NCBI RefSeq assembly: GCF_004297185.1
Contig: NZ_PGCL01000003.1
Location: 1 to 64,000 of the forward strand
Source: Methanofollis fontis
GTDB lineage: Archaea > Halobacteriota > Methanomicrobia > Methanomicrobiales > Methanofollaceae
Reading direction: 5' to 3'
DNA length: 64,000 nucleotides
Shown piece after piece: positions 43,799 through 54,241 of this stretch. Both the position numbers and the translations under genes were made by a program. The stretch's first letter is position 1. Each line of letters opens with the position of its first letter. The notes under the pieces were generated by a model that worked only from the letters and a program-made list of their open reading frames with translations, was not told where the DNA came from and made no database searches.

Positions 43799-44296
43799 TC
43801 AAGGTTGCGGCGGATGGGGGAGCGCCGAGCGCCAGCATGCGATCTTCCTGTCGAGGCCGAGGCGTGCATGCGCCGGACTGGTGGAGGGCAGCGACACCAC
43901 TGTCACGCCGGGGAGGTCCCAGGTCTCCGGATGGGTTCTCCTGAGCCATTGTTCTGCCGCCCTGCCGTTGAGGGCGACGACCCGGATCGTGGGGTGCTCC
44001 CCCAGAAGGGCGGGGATATCGTTTGCGACCGCATCCCGGATCGAGGCGTCGCTGCTCCCCTTCCGGGTGCACCCGGAGAGCACGTCCCAGAGTGCGACAC
44101 CCCGTTCGGTCAGGGCATGGAGCCGTTCAGGATAGGGGAGGGCGTGCGATACCCCGAAGAGCGCCTCCATCACCCTCCAGAAGGCGTTTGCCGGGTGGGC
44201 GTAATATTCGCCGGCCCTGAGCGATATTTCGCCGGGAAAACTGCCGAGTATCAGGACCACGGGGTCCGGCCCGATCGCCGGGGGGAGACCGCTCAT
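43799..44296 (-). CDS. DNA-deoxyinosine (hypoxanthine) glycosylase, uracil-DNA glycosylase superfamily
   Basis: The 165-residue protein has the family-6 HDG features: VLILGSFPGEISL (motif I), AGEYYAHPANAFWRVMEALF, ALWDVLSGC and the C-terminal motif LPSTSPAHA. It would remove hypoxanthine from deaminated adenine in DNA. Members are known in Methanosarcina. ATG 44296 is chosen; it shares one base with the stop of the upstream Zn-ribbon gene (TGATG). It fits the DNA-repair surroundings. Confidence 0.82.
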   Translation of the reverse strand: MSGLPPAIGPDPVVLILGSFPGEISLRAGEYYAHPANAFWRVMEALFGVSHALPYPERLHALTERGVALWDVLSGCTRKGSSDASIRDAVANDIPALLGEHPTIRVVALNGRAAEQWLRRTHPETWDLPGVTVVSLPSTSPAHARLGLDRKIACWRSALPHPPQP

Positions 44297-44472
44297 CCTG
44301 ATTCGTACCTCCAGAGCATGCACGCACCCTCGTCCCGCCGTTCGCCGGGGGAGAGGGCGAGCAGGCGTTCGCTCGCATGCTCCCTGCAGACCTCGGCAGC
44401 GCAGCAGCCGTAGATCTCCATGCCGATGGCAGGTTTTCCACAGATGGCGCATTTTCCTTCAGCACGTCCCAT
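44293..44472 (-). CDS. Small zinc-ribbon protein
   Basis: The 59-residue protein has Cys pairs CAICG and CCAAEVC plus a His (REHASER), enough for one zinc site. It overlaps Tex by 14 bases upstream and the DNA glycosylase by one base downstream, so it is part of one translated operon. A function is not known; it may bind nucleic acid or a partner of its neighbours. Confidence 0.65.
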   Translation of the reverse strand: MGRAEGKCAICGKPAIGMEIYGCCAAEVCREHASERLLALSPGERRDEGACMLWRYESG

Positions 44473-46687
44473 CTCTGCCGCCTCCCCGCTCCTGCCCCCG
44501 CATGGAGAGGGCGATCCGTTTTCGCCCGGCATCGACCGAGAGGACGGTGACCCTGACCCGCTGGTGGACCCGCACGATCTCGAGGGGGTCGCGCACATAC
44601 CGCTCCGAGAGTTCGCTCACATGGACAAGGCCGTTCACATGTACGCCCAGATCGACGAAGGCGCCGAATGCGGTGACATTCGTGACAACGCCAGCGAGCA
44701 CCATGCCGGCCTCCAGGTCGTCGATCGAATGGACGGCAGCATCGAATTCCGGCGGTTCATACGTCCCTCTCGGGTCCAGACCCGGCCGCTTCAGTTCGCT
44801 TCTGATATCCTGGAGGGTGGGGAGACCGAGATCCGGCGTCACGTAGCGGGTGAGGTCGATGGCGTCCGGGAGGGTGGGGTCGCCGATGAGGGAGCGGAGC
44901 GGGCGGTCCAGGTCGGCGGCCATCCTCTCGACAATACCATAGCGCTCAGGATGGATGGCAGTGGCGTCCAGGGGGTTCTCCCCGCCCCGCACCCGCAGAA
45001 ATCCGGCCGCCTGTTCAAAGGTCCGCGGCCCGAACCCGCGCACCTCCATGAGACCGAAACGCGATCCGAATGCCCCGTGCTCCTCCCGGTGGGCGACGAT
45101 CCGCTCCGCGAGCCCGGTCCCGATGCCGGAGACATAGGAGAGCAGGGACGGACCGGCCGTATTCACGTTCACCCCCACCCGGTTCACGGCCGCCACCACC
45201 GCGTCATCGAGGGCGGATTTCAGGAGGCTCTGGTCGACGTCGTGCTGGTACTGCCCGACACCCAGGGACCGCGGCTCGATCTTCACGTATTCGGCCAGGG
45301 GGTCCTGCACCCGCCTCCCGATCGAGACCGCACCCCGCACGGTGATGTCCTGGTCAGGGAGTTCGCGGCGTGCGATCGCCGAGGCCGAATACACCGATGC
45401 ACCGCACTCCGAAATGGATATGACCGGGACCGCCCTCCCGAAGGCTACGCCCCGGAGAAAGGCGGCGGCCTCCCGCCCGCCGGTGCCGTCGCCGACGGCG
45501 ATGACCTCGACCTGGTGGCGTCGGCAGAGGTCGGTAAGCACCTGCCGCGCCTCGTCCTCCCGCCGCTGCGGGGGGAGGGGGTGGACGGTCGCCGTCTCAA
45601 GCAGCCCGCCCTGCGGGTCAAGGCAGACGACCTTGCAGCCTGTGCGGTATCCGGGATCGACGGCGAGCACCGTCTTCTGCCCGAGCGGCGGGGTGAGAAG
45701 CAGGCTGCGCAGGTTCTCCGCAAACACCCTGACCGCCTCCCGGTCGGCCCGTTCCTTCAGGAGACGGAGGCATTCTCGTTCGATTGCCGGGGCGAGCAGC
45801 CTCTGATAGCCGTCGGCGACGGCCCGCGCCACCTCCGCCGACATGGCACCCGCCCCGTTCCGGTGGCGGCGGTTGAGCAGGGCGAGCGCCCTGTCGGGCG
45901 GGGGCGTACAGTGGAGAGAGAGCACACCCTCCCGCGACCCCCGCAGCATCGCATGGAGGCGGTGCGCCGGAACGCTTCTGGCGGTTTCGGCGTGCTGAAA
46001 ATACTCCTGGTAGGTCGCCCCTGTCTCCTCCTTTCCCCTGACGACCGCGGTGTTGAGCACCCCCTCTCTCATGAAGAGGGTGCGGACCGCCGCCCGCGTA
46101 TCCGGGTCCTCTGCCACGCTCCCGGCGATGATGTCCCGCGCCCCGGCCAGGGCATCCTCTGCAGTCGCCACACCCGCATCAGGGCTGATATAGGCCGTTG
46201 CCGCCCGATGCGGGTCCTCCTTCCCCTGCCCGAGCAGCAGGTCGGCCAGGGGTGCAAGCCCGCGCTCCCGCGCCGCCGATGCCCGCGTCCTCCGCCGCGG
46301 CCGGTAGGGGAGATAGAGGTCCTCGAGGACGGACTCCGTGCGGGCGTCCCTGATCTGCCGTTCCAGCGCCGGCGTGAGGTGCCCCCCTGTTTCAAGGGCG
46401 GCGAGCACGGTCGCCTTCCGCTGCTCGAGTCTGCGCACCCGCACGATGCCGTCCCGGACGGCGGCGATCTCCACCTCGTCCAGCCCCCCGGTCGCCTCCT
46501 TCCGGTAACGGGCGATGAACGGGACGGTGGCCCCGTCCGAGAGCAGTGCGGCCGCACCCGCCACCCGATCCGGCCGGAGGTCGAGATCCGCCGCTACGGT
46601 CCTGCAGATCGCCTCCATGCCGCACCCGTCGGTCTCCTCCATGCTCCTTTCGTCCCCCTCAATGCACGCCGCTGTCACGGTCCGCAT
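44459..46687 (-). CDS. tex: Tex-type S1 RNA-binding protein
   Basis: The 742-residue protein has an N-terminal helical Tex domain ([20 protein letters not shown] near 53), a YqgF RNase-H-like fold ([19 protein letters not shown]), a helix-hairpin-helix region ([33 protein letters not shown]) and a C-terminal S1 domain ([20 protein letters not shown]). Tex/Spt6-like proteins bind RNA and act in transcription in bacteria. It is sporadic in archaea and may come from bacteria. ATG 46687 is used: a TATA-like sequence lies about 25 bases before it. ATG 46642 is possible. It diverges from uvrA. Confidence 0.9.
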   Translation of the reverse strand: MRTVTAACIEGDERSMEETDGCGMEAICRTVAADLDLRPDRVAGAAALLSDGATVPFIARYRKEATGGLDEVEIAAVRDGIVRVRRLEQRKATVLAALETGGHLTPALERQIRDARTESVLEDLYLPYRPRRRTRASAARERGLAPLADLLLGQGKEDPHRAATAYISPDAGVATAEDALAGARDIIAGSVAEDPDTRAAVRTLFMREGVLNTAVVRGKEETGATYQEYFQHAETARSVPAHRLHAMLRGSREGVLSLHCTPPPDRALALLNRRHRNGAGAMSAEVARAVADGYQRLLAPAIERECLRLLKERADREAVRVFAENLRSLLLTPPLGQKTVLAVDPGYRTGCKVVCLDPQGGLLETATVHPLPPQRREDEARQVLTDLCRRHQVEVIAVGDGTGGREAAAFLRGVAFGRAVPVISISECGASVYSASAIARRELPDQDITVRGAVSIGRRVQDPLAEYVKIEPRSLGVGQYQHDVDQSLLKSALDDAVVAAVNRVGVNVNTAGPSLLSYVSGIGTGLAERIVAHREEHGAFGSRFGLMEVRGFGPRTFEQAAGFLRVRGGENPLDATAIHPERYGIVERMAADLDRPLRSLIGDPTLPDAIDLTRYVTPDLGLPTLQDIRSELKRPGLDPRGTYEPPEFDAAVHSIDDLEAGMVLAGVVTNVTAFGAFVDLGVHVNGLVHVSELSERYVRDPLEIVRVHQRVRVTVLSVDAGRKRIALSMRGQERGGGRDGTC

Positions 46688-46704
46688 GACTAATAGGGTG
46701 TGTG

Positions 46705-46715
46705 GAGAAATATTG
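46705..46715 (-). promoter_or_regulatory. TATA box of tex, inside the tex-uvrA divergent region
   Basis: The minus strand reads CCAATATTTCT, centred near 24 bases before ATG 46687. Only 38 bases separate the tex and uvrA starts, so their promoters overlap. Confidence 0.35.
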
Positions 46716-46725
46716 GGGTAGAATA

Positions 46726-49587
46726 ATGAAAAACCTGGTCATCAAAGGGGCGCGGGAGCACAACCTCAAGAATATCACGGTCACCCTCCCGCGAGACAGG
46801 CTTATCGTCCTCACCGGCGTCTCGGGATCGGGCAAGTCCACCCTTGCCTTCGACACCATCTATGCCGAGGGGCAGCGGCGCTACGTGGAGTCGCTCTCGG
46901 CCTATGCCCGCCAGTTTCTCGGGCTGATGCAGAAGCCCGACGTCGACGCCATCGAGGGGCTCTCGCCTGCGATCTCGATCGAGCAGAAGACGACATCCAA
47001 AAACCCACGCAGCACCGTCGGGACGGTGACGGAGATCTACGACTATCTCCGCCTCCTCTTCGCCCGCATCGGCGTGCCCTACTGCCCTGAGCACGGCACC
47101 CGCATCGAGGCGCGATCCCCTGAGGCGATCGCCGACGCCATCGCCGCCTCCTTTCCCGGAACGGTGACGGTGCTGGCGCCGGTCGTCCGCCAGAAGAAGG
47201 GGACCTATGCCCAGGTGCTCAAGGACCTCGACGCCGAGGGGTATGCCCGCGTCCGCCTGGACGGGGAGATCGTGCGCACCGACGAGGAGCACCCGCTGGA
47301 GCGGTATGTAAAGCACGACATCGATGTGGTGATCGACCGCTTCGAGACCCTGGAGCGCTCCCGTCTGGTCGAGGCGGTGGAAAACGCCCTCCAGAAATCG
47401 GGCGGTCTGGTCATCGTCCTGGGGGAGGAGGGGGAGGAGGAGATCTATTCGGCCTCGATGGCCTGCCCGGTCTGCGGCCTCTCTTTTGAGGAGCTCCAGC
47501 CCAGGATGTTCTCCTTCAACTCGCCCTTCGGCGCCTGCGAGGTCTGCAACGGCCTCGGGATCAGGATGGAGTTTGACCCCGACCTGATCATCCCGGACCG
47601 CTCGAAGAGCATCGCCGACGGCGCCGTCGCCCTCTACCGCAACTATGTCGACGGATACCGTGCGCAATACCTCTCGGCGGTCGCCCGGCACTTCGGGTTC
47701 ACGGTGCTCACTCCAGTCCGCGACCTGACCGAAGGGCAGTTCAACGCCCTGATGTACGGTTCAAAGGAGCGGATCCGCTTCTCGATGCAGATGAAGAGCG
47801 GGGACGCCTCGTGGTCCCATACCGGCGCATGGGAGGGTCTCCTCCCGCAGGCCGAACGCCTCTACCACCAGACCCAGTCCGAATACCGGCGCCAGGAGCT
47901 CGAGAAGTTCATGCGTGTGCTGCCCTGTCCGGGCTGCGGCGGAAAACGGCTGAAGGAGAAGGTGCTCGCCGTCCGCATCGGCGGCAAGAACATCATCGAG
48001 GTGACCGACCTGCCGGTGACCGACGCCATCGCCTTCTTCGAGGACCTCTCCCTCACCCCCAGGGAGGCGGAGATCGCCAGGCAGGTGCTCAAGGAGATCC
48101 GGGCCCGCCTCTCCTTCCTGCGGGAGGTCGGACTCGGCTACCTGACGCTCTCCCGGAGCGCCGGCACCCTCTCGGGCGGTGAGGCGCAGCGGATCCGGCT
48201 TGCCACCCAGATCGGGTCGAACCTGACCGGCGTGCTGTATGTGCTCGACGAACCCTCGATCGGGCTCCACCAGCGGGACAACCACCGCCTGATCGAGACC
48301 CTGCAGAAACTCCGGGATATCGGCAACACCCTCATCGTCGTCGAGCACGACGAGGACACCATCCGCGCCGCCGACCATGTGGTGGACATCGGGCCGGGTG
48401 CGGGCGTCCATGGCGGCGAGGTGGTGGCCGAGGGGACGCCGGCGGACGTGGCCGCCAATTCGGCCTCACTCACCGGGCAGTACCTCTCCGGGGCCCTCTC
48501 CATCCCGTTACCGGCGCATAGGCGGCGCTCTGACGACTATATCAGGATCAGCGGCTGCCGGGAGAACAACCTCAAGAGTATCGATGTCGCCGTCCCGATC
48601 GGTGCCCTCACCGTCGTCACCGGTGTCTCGGGCTCGGGCAAGTCCACCCTGGTCGACGACACCCTCTACCGCGCCCTCTCACGGGAGATCTACGGCACAC
48701 GGACGACGCCCGGTCGCCACGACGCCCTCGCCTTCGACGCAGCCGTGGACAAGGTGATTGTGATCGACCAGAGTCCGATCGGGCGGACGCCCCGCTCGAA
48801 CCCGGCGACCTATACGAAGGTCTTCGACGAGATCAGGAAGGTGTTTGCCGAGACAAAGGAGGCGAAGGTCCGGGGCTACAAACCGGGAAGGTTCTCCTTC
48901 AACGTGAAGGGCGGGCGGTGCGAGGCCTGCCAGGGCGACGGCGTCATCAAGATCGAGATGAACTTCCTCCCTGACGTGTATGTGGAGTGCGACGAGTGCA
49001 AGGGCAGACGCTTCAATGCCGAGACCCTGGAGGTGCGCTACCGGGGGAAGAGCATCGCCGATGTGCTGGAGATGACGGTGGAGGAGGCGCAGGCCCTCTT
49101 CGAGAACATCCCCTCGATCCGCAACAGGCTCGAGACCCTCACCAGGGTCGGCCTCGGCTACATCAAACTCGGCCAGAGTTCGACCACCCTCTCCGGCGGT
49201 GAGGCGCAGCGGATCAAACTCACGCGCGAACTCTCGAAACGGGCGACCGGACGGACGGTCTATCTCCTCGACGAACCCACCACCGGTCTCCACTTCCATG
49301 ATGTGAAGAAACTCATCGGGGTGCTCGACAGTCTCGTCGAGAAGGGGAATACGGTGGTGGTGATCGAGCACAACCTGGACGTGATCAAATCGGCCGATCA
49401 CATCATTGACCTGGGGCCGGAGGGCGGGGACGCCGGCGGTCATGTGGTGGCCGTCGGCACGCCGGAGGAGGTGGCGGCGGTGGAGGAGAGTCATACCGGG
49501 CGGTTCCTCCGCCCCCTGCTGGACCGTGACCAGCACCTCCGGAAAACCCACAGAATGGCCGTTGCCGAAGACCGAACCGGGCCATGA
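46726..49587 (+). CDS. uvrA: Excinuclease ABC subunit A
   Basis: UvrA finds bulky DNA lesions and loads UvrB. The 953-residue protein has two ABC modules (Walker [10 protein letters not shown] twice, signatures [18 protein letters not shown] and [18 protein letters not shown], Walker [13 protein letters not shown] and [11 protein letters not shown]) and zinc sites (CPVCGLSF ... CEVCNG and CEACQGDG ... CDECKG). Length and order are normal. ATG 46726 is preferred to GTG 46702. It is the first gene of uvrA-uvrC-uvrB, a bacterial-type repair set acquired by methanogens. Confidence 0.95.
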   Translation: MKNLVIKGAREHNLKNITVTLPRDRLIVLTGVSGSGKSTLAFDTIYAEGQRRYVESLSAYARQFLGLMQKPDVDAIEGLSPAISIEQKTTSKNPRSTVGTVTEIYDYLRLLFARIGVPYCPEHGTRIEARSPEAIADAIAASFPGTVTVLAPVVRQKKGTYAQVLKDLDAEGYARVRLDGEIVRTDEEHPLERYVKHDIDVVIDRFETLERSRLVEAVENALQKSGGLVIVLGEEGEEEIYSASMACPVCGLSFEELQPRMFSFNSPFGACEVCNGLGIRMEFDPDLIIPDRSKSIADGAVALYRNYVDGYRAQYLSAVARHFGFTVLTPVRDLTEGQFNALMYGSKERIRFSMQMKSGDASWSHTGAWEGLLPQAERLYHQTQSEYRRQELEKFMRVLPCPGCGGKRLKEKVLAVRIGGKNIIEVTDLPVTDAIAFFEDLSLTPREAEIARQVLKEIRARLSFLREVGLGYLTLSRSAGTLSGGEAQRIRLATQIGSNLTGVLYVLDEPSIGLHQRDNHRLIETLQKLRDIGNTLIVVEHDEDTIRAADHVVDIGPGAGVHGGEVVAEGTPADVAANSASLTGQYLSGALSIPLPAHRRRSDDYIRISGCRENNLKSIDVAVPIGALTVVTGVSGSGKSTLVDDTLYRALSREIYGTRTTPGRHDALAFDAAVDKVIVIDQSPIGRTPRSNPATYTKVFDEIRKVFAETKEAKVRGYKPGRFSFNVKGGRCEACQGDGVIKIEMNFLPDVYVECDECKGRRFNAETLEVRYRGKSIADVLEMTVEEAQALFENIPSIRNRLETLTRVGLGYIKLGQSSTTLSGGEAQRIKLTRELSKRATGRTVYLLDEPTTGLHFHDVKKLIGVLDSLVEKGNTVVVIEHNLDVIKSADHIIDLGPEGGDAGGHVVAVGTPEEVAAVEESHTGRFLRPLLDRDQHLRKTHRMAVAEDRTGP

Positions 49588-51134
49588 TCGACTACTCCGT
49601 CTTTCCGGAAGCGCCGGGCTGCTACCTCTATATGGACGACGCCGGCAGGGTGATCTATGTCGGCAAGGCGAAGAACCTGAAACGGCGGGTGAGCAGTTAT
49701 TTCACCAGGGGGGGTCACGACCCCAAGACCGAGCGCCTGGTGGAGTCGATCCGCTCGGCCGACTATATCGTCACCGGCACCGAGACCGAGGCGCTGATCC
49801 TGGAGAACACCCTGATCAAGCGGCACCGTCCGAGGTACAACATCGACCTGAAGGACTCCAGGAGCTATGCCTATATCCACCTGACAGAGGGGCCCTACCC
49901 CCGCATCGGGATCGCCAGGCAGGCGAGGGGCAAGGGGGAGTATTTCGGCCCGTTCGTCTCGGCAAAAGAGCGGGATTATGTGCTCAACGTCGTCAAAAAG
50001 ACCTTCGGGCTGCGTTCCTGCCGGCGGATGCCAAAGCGCCCCTGCCTCCGTCACCATATCGGCACCTGCACTGCCCCCTGCATCGGGGCGATCGACGAGG
50101 CGGGATACCGGGAGCGGATCGATCGGGCCCGCAGCGTGCTGAGGGGGAGGACAGGTGACCTGATCGCCTCTCTGCGAGCCGATATGCAGCGGGCGTCGGA
50201 CGATCTCGAGTATGAACGCGCCCTCGAACTGCGGGACGAGATCGCCGCCGTCGAGCACCTGGCCGCCAGACAGCGGATGGTGAGGCGAACCGATCACGAC
50301 GAGGACATCATCGCCTCGATGGTGAAGGACGGCACCGTCTATCTGATGCTGTTTGCGGTGATCAAGGGAACCCTGACCGACAAACAGGAATATGTCTTCC
50401 CTGAGTCGGAGGGCTATTTCGAGGAGTTTCTCGTCCAGTACTATGGCGAGCGCACACCGCCGAAGGAGGTGATCCTGGCCGAGGCGATCGATCCGGCACT
50501 GGAGGCATATCTGGGCGAACGCCGTGGGTCGCGGGTGACGGTCACCGTCCCGCAGCGCGGCGACAAGAAGAAACTCCTTGACCTTGCAATTAAGAACATC
50601 GAGATCACCTTCTTCGGCGACCACCTCAAACTCCAGGCGCTCGGGCGCGCCCTTCACCTCCCTGAACCGCCGAACGTGATCGAGTGCTTTGACATCTCCC
50701 ACCTCTCGGGGACGGCGATGGTGGGGTCGATGGTCCAGTTCCGCGGCGGACGACCGGACAGACAGAACTACCGCCGCTTCCGGATCAGGGACGTCGAGGG
50801 GATCGACGACTTCGCGGCGATCGCCGAGGTGGTCAGGCGGCGCTACACCCGCCTGAAGGAGGAGGGCGGGGAGTTTCCCGACCTGATCATCATCGACGGC
50901 GGGAAGGGGCAGCTTGGAGCGGCGATGGCAGAACTGAAACGTCTCGACACCAGGATCCCGATCATCTCCATCGCCAAACGGGAGGAGGAGATCTTTGTGC
51001 CGGGCTTCCCCCACCCGATCCCGATCGGGCGGGACGAGAAGGCCTCCCTGTTCGTGCAGGAGATCAGGAACGAGGCGCACCGGTTCGCCATCACCTACAA
51101 CCGTCTGCTCAGGAAGAAGGCGATGATACAATGA
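49584..51134 (+). CDS. uvrC: Excinuclease ABC subunit C, lacking the helix-hairpin-helix tail
   Basis: UvrC makes both cuts around the lesion. The 516-residue protein has an N-terminal GIY-YIG domain ([20 protein letters not shown]), the Cys cluster ([21 protein letters not shown]), the UVR domain that binds UvrB ([18 protein letters not shown]), and the RNase H-like half ([39 protein letters not shown]). It stops after this point, where typical UvrC (about 600 residues) continues with tandem HhH motifs. The 5' cut and DNA grip may thus differ. It overlaps uvrA and uvrB by four bases each. Confidence 0.93.
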   Translation: MIDYSVFPEAPGCYLYMDDAGRVIYVGKAKNLKRRVSSYFTRGGHDPKTERLVESIRSADYIVTGTETEALILENTLIKRHRPRYNIDLKDSRSYAYIHLTEGPYPRIGIARQARGKGEYFGPFVSAKERDYVLNVVKKTFGLRSCRRMPKRPCLRHHIGTCTAPCIGAIDEAGYRERIDRARSVLRGRTGDLIASLRADMQRASDDLEYERALELRDEIAAVEHLAARQRMVRRTDHDEDIIASMVKDGTVYLMLFAVIKGTLTDKQEYVFPESEGYFEEFLVQYYGERTPPKEVILAEAIDPALEAYLGERRGSRVTVTVPQRGDKKKLLDLAIKNIEITFFGDHLKLQALGRALHLPEPPNVIECFDISHLSGTAMVGSMVQFRGGRPDRQNYRRFRIRDVEGIDDFAAIAEVVRRRYTRLKEEGGEFPDLIIIDGGKGQLGAAMAELKRLDTRIPIISIAKREEEIFVPGFPHPIPIGRDEKASLFVQEIRNEAHRFAITYNRLLRKKAMIQ

Positions 51135-53068
51135 CGGAATTTTCAGTTCATGCGGATTTTTCCCCGGCCGGTTCCCAGCCCGGGGCCATCAGGGCGCTGA
51201 GCGGGGGGCTCGAGGGAGGGGAGCGCTTTCAGACGCTGCTCGGCGTGACCGGGTCTGGAAAGACCTTCACGGTCGCCCATGTGGTCGAGGAGGCGCAGCG
51301 CCCGACGCTGGTGGTGGCGCACAACAAGACGCTTGCGGCGCAGCTCTACAACGAGTTTTCGGGGTTTTTCCCGGAGAACCGGGTGGAGTACTTCGTCTCC
51401 TACTACGACTATTACCAGCCCGAGTCCTATATCGCCGCAAAGGACCAGTATATCGAGAAGGACGCCTCGATCAACCCGAAGATCGAGCAGATGCGGCTTG
51501 CGGCCACCGCCTCGGTGCTCTCCCGCCCGGACACCATCATCGTGGCATCGGTCTCCTGCATCTATGGTCTCGGCAACCCGGAGAACTTCCAGGGGATGGG
51601 GTTCGAGGTGAAGCGGGGCGACCGCCTGCGCCGCGCCGATCTCCTCGAGCGACTGGTGGACATCCTCTATGAACGCAACGACATCGAACTGATGCCCGGA
51701 CGCTTCAGGGTGAAGGGCGACACCATCGACCTGATCCCCGGGTATTTCAACAATATCATCAGGATCGAACTCTTCGGGGACGAGGTGGACCGGATATCGG
51801 AGATCGACCGGCGGAGCGGCAGGCGGAAGGAAACGCTTGATTATTTCTATGTGTATCCGGCCCGCCACTTCGTCACCCCGGAGAGCGAACGGAAACGCGC
51901 CATCGCATCGATCGAGCGGGAGCTCGAGGAGACCCTCCCCTCCCTGGGGATGATCGAGGCCCACCGCCTGGCGCAGCGGACCCGCTTCGATATTGAGATG
52001 ATCGAGGAGACCGGGAGCTGCAAGGGGATCGAGAACTATTCCCGCCACTTCGACGGGAGAAAACCCGGTGAAAAGCCCTACTGCCTCCTGGACTATTTCC
52101 CCGACGACTTCCTGATGGTCATCGACGAGAGTCACCAGACCCTGCCGCAGGTGCGGGGGATGTACAACGGCGACCGGTCACGCAAGGAATCGCTCGTGAA
52201 ATACGGGTTCAGGCTCCCCTCTGCCTTCGACAACCGCCCGCTGAAGTTCCATGAGTTCGAGGGCTATATGCAGAACGCCATCTTCGTCTCGGCCACGCCC
52301 GGCGACTACGAACTGCGGCATTCGTCCCATGTGGTCGAACAGATCATCCGTCCGACCGGTCTGGTTGACCCGGTCGTGGAGGTGCGCCCGATCCAGGGGC
52401 AGACCGACGACGTGATCCGCGAGATCAGGGCGGCGGTCGGGCGGGGGGAGCGGGTGCTGGTCACCACGCTCACCAAACGTCTTGCCGAGGAGATGACCGA
52501 TTATCTGGCCGAACAGGGCATAAAGACGCGTTACCTCCACTCCGAGATCAATGCGATCGAGCGGACCGAGATCATCAGGCAGCTCCGTCTCGGGCGCTTC
52601 GACGTCCTCGTCGGGATCAACCTGCTCAGGGAGGGCCTGGACATCCCCGAGGTGGGCTTCATCGGCATCCTGGACGCCGACAAGGAGGGCTTCCTGCGGG
52701 ACGCCCGCAGCCTGATCCAGATCATCGGGCGGGCGGCGCGGAACGCCGATGCCCATGTGGTGCTCTATGCCGACACCCTCACCGACTCGATCCGCACCGC
52801 CGTAACAGAGACCGAACGGAGACGGGCGATGCAGGTCGCCTACAACGCCGAGCACGGCATCGTCCCGCAGACGATCAGAAAACCGGTCCCCGAGAAGGAG
52901 GTCGACCTCACCGATACAAAGCACGTCCCGACGTCGGAGATCCCGAACCTGATCATCGAACTGGAGACGCGGATGTACGAGGCGGCGGAGGCGCTCGATT
53001 TCGAGCGGGCGATCGAACTGCGGGACCGGGCGCAGCGGTTGAAGGAGGAGCGGGGTGGGGGAGAATGA
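51131..53068 (+). CDS. uvrB: Excinuclease ABC subunit B
   Basis: UvrB verifies damage and recruits UvrC. The 645-residue protein has Walker A GVTGSGKTFT, the beta-hairpin region YYDYYQPESYIA, MVIDESH (Walker B), helicase motifs GINLLREGLDIPEV and QIIGRAARN, and a C-terminal UVR domain (EAAEALDFERAIELRDRAQ). All seem intact. It is the last gene of the uvr operon. Confidence 0.95.
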   Translation: MTEFSVHADFSPAGSQPGAIRALSGGLEGGERFQTLLGVTGSGKTFTVAHVVEEAQRPTLVVAHNKTLAAQLYNEFSGFFPENRVEYFVSYYDYYQPESYIAAKDQYIEKDASINPKIEQMRLAATASVLSRPDTIIVASVSCIYGLGNPENFQGMGFEVKRGDRLRRADLLERLVDILYERNDIELMPGRFRVKGDTIDLIPGYFNNIIRIELFGDEVDRISEIDRRSGRRKETLDYFYVYPARHFVTPESERKRAIASIERELEETLPSLGMIEAHRLAQRTRFDIEMIEETGSCKGIENYSRHFDGRKPGEKPYCLLDYFPDDFLMVIDESHQTLPQVRGMYNGDRSRKESLVKYGFRLPSAFDNRPLKFHEFEGYMQNAIFVSATPGDYELRHSSHVVEQIIRPTGLVDPVVEVRPIQGQTDDVIREIRAAVGRGERVLVTTLTKRLAEEMTDYLAEQGIKTRYLHSEINAIERTEIIRQLRLGRFDVLVGINLLREGLDIPEVGFIGILDADKEGFLRDARSLIQIIGRAARNADAHVVLYADTLTDSIRTAVTETERRRAMQVAYNAEHGIVPQTIRKPVPEKEVDLTDTKHVPTSEIPNLIIELETRMYEAAEALDFERAIELRDRAQRLKEERGGGE

Positions 53069-53289
53069 TTTCGATGGATATACGGGAATGAAAACCGGAA
53101 CCTGGGGCGATGTCTCAATGACTGTTCAATTGCGCCCGACACTCGTGATCCGTCCTGCTGCCGGACCCTTGCGTTCACCCCCGCCGCCGTCAGGTCTGGA
53201 TTTGGACGGCAGATCCGCATGAACGTCTCCTCAGATACGGCATTGAGCGCTGAATACTCTCTTGTTCACTCCCGGGATCGGAGCATCTC
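53069..53289. other. Intergenic stretch after uvrB
   Basis: No gene, RNA or repeat unit is recognised here. It includes a C-rich run (53177-53189) and no clear terminator. The repeat array begins at about 53290. Confidence 0.4.
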
Positions 53290-54172
53290 CCCCAGATGGA
53301 TGCACAAAATCACTCTCTTCATCCCCGAATGTCCCCTGGAACCACCCCCGCCCCCATCGCATCGACCGGGGGGAGCGGGGGGTGGAACCCCCCGTCCCGT
53401 GCTTTGCGAGATTAGTGATCTGCTCCAGACCGGGAGGGGAGACCCCTCCCGGACCCACCCCCTCGATGGGATAGGGGCGGGATTGATGGAATCATGCATT
53501 TGGGGGAGTTCCATGTGATTTTTCCCCGGGTGTGTCTTCCCTCCAGAATGGTATCCGGGACGCTCTCGCATCCGGAGATCTCACAGAGAACCGTCCCCCT
53601 CCCTATCGCATCGACCGGGGGGAGCGGGGGGTGGAACCCCCGGTCCCGTGCTTTGCGTGAATAGTGATCTGCTCCAGACCGGGAGGGGAGACCCCTCCCG
53701 ACCCACCCCCTCGATGGGATAGGGAGCGGATCGTTGAAACCATGGAAAAGTGGTTGATGCAGATGTTTCTGGCAAACGGTTGAATGCATTCCGGATGGAT
53801 GCACAAAATCACTCTCTTCATCCCCGAATGTCCCCTGGAACCACCCCCGTCCCTATCGCATCGACCGGGGGGAGCGGGGGGTGGAACCCCCCGTCCAATG
53901 CTTTGCGAGATTAGTGATCTGCTCCAGACCGGGAGGGGAGACCCCTCCCGACCCTCCCCCTCGATGGGATAGGGAGCGGATCGTTGAAACCATGGAAAAG
54001 TGGTTGATGCAGATGTTTCTGGCAAACGGTTGAATGCATTCCGGATGGATGCACAAAATCACTCTCTTCATCCCCGAATGTCCCCTGGAACCACCCCCGC
54101 CCCTATCGCATCGACCGGGGGGAGCGGGGGGTGGAACCCCCCGTCCAGTGCGTTTCGGGAATAGTGATCCGC
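53290..54172 (+). repeat. Tandem repeat array C, four units of about 250 bases, inverted relative to A and B
   Basis: ATCGACCGGGG recurs at 53361, 53610, 53860 and 54110, so periods are 249, 250 and 250 bases. Cores run CCCTATCGCATCGACCGGGG to CCCCCTCGATGGGATAGGG and contain GGGGGGTGGAACCCCCC and CCGGGAGGGGAGACCCCTCC. Two spacer types occur: the first unit's spacer is the one found in A and B, while the next two (about 53727-53850, 53977-54100) carry another sequence (GAAACCATGGAAAAGTGG, TGCACAAAATCACTCTC) and are nearly identical. The fourth core breaks off after about 60 bases. Nothing else is seen in this intergenic gap. Confidence 0.88.
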
Positions 54173-54241
54173 CCTCGAACGTTCGGGCCGAATCGACGCG
54201 GATATAACCTGCCGGTGCGAGGATCCTGAGAGAAATCGCCC

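Noticed and set aside
44420-46693. 757-codon plus-strand open frame opposite tex
   Set aside because: Tex is fully conserved on the minus strand; the opposite frame is open because of high GC codon bias.
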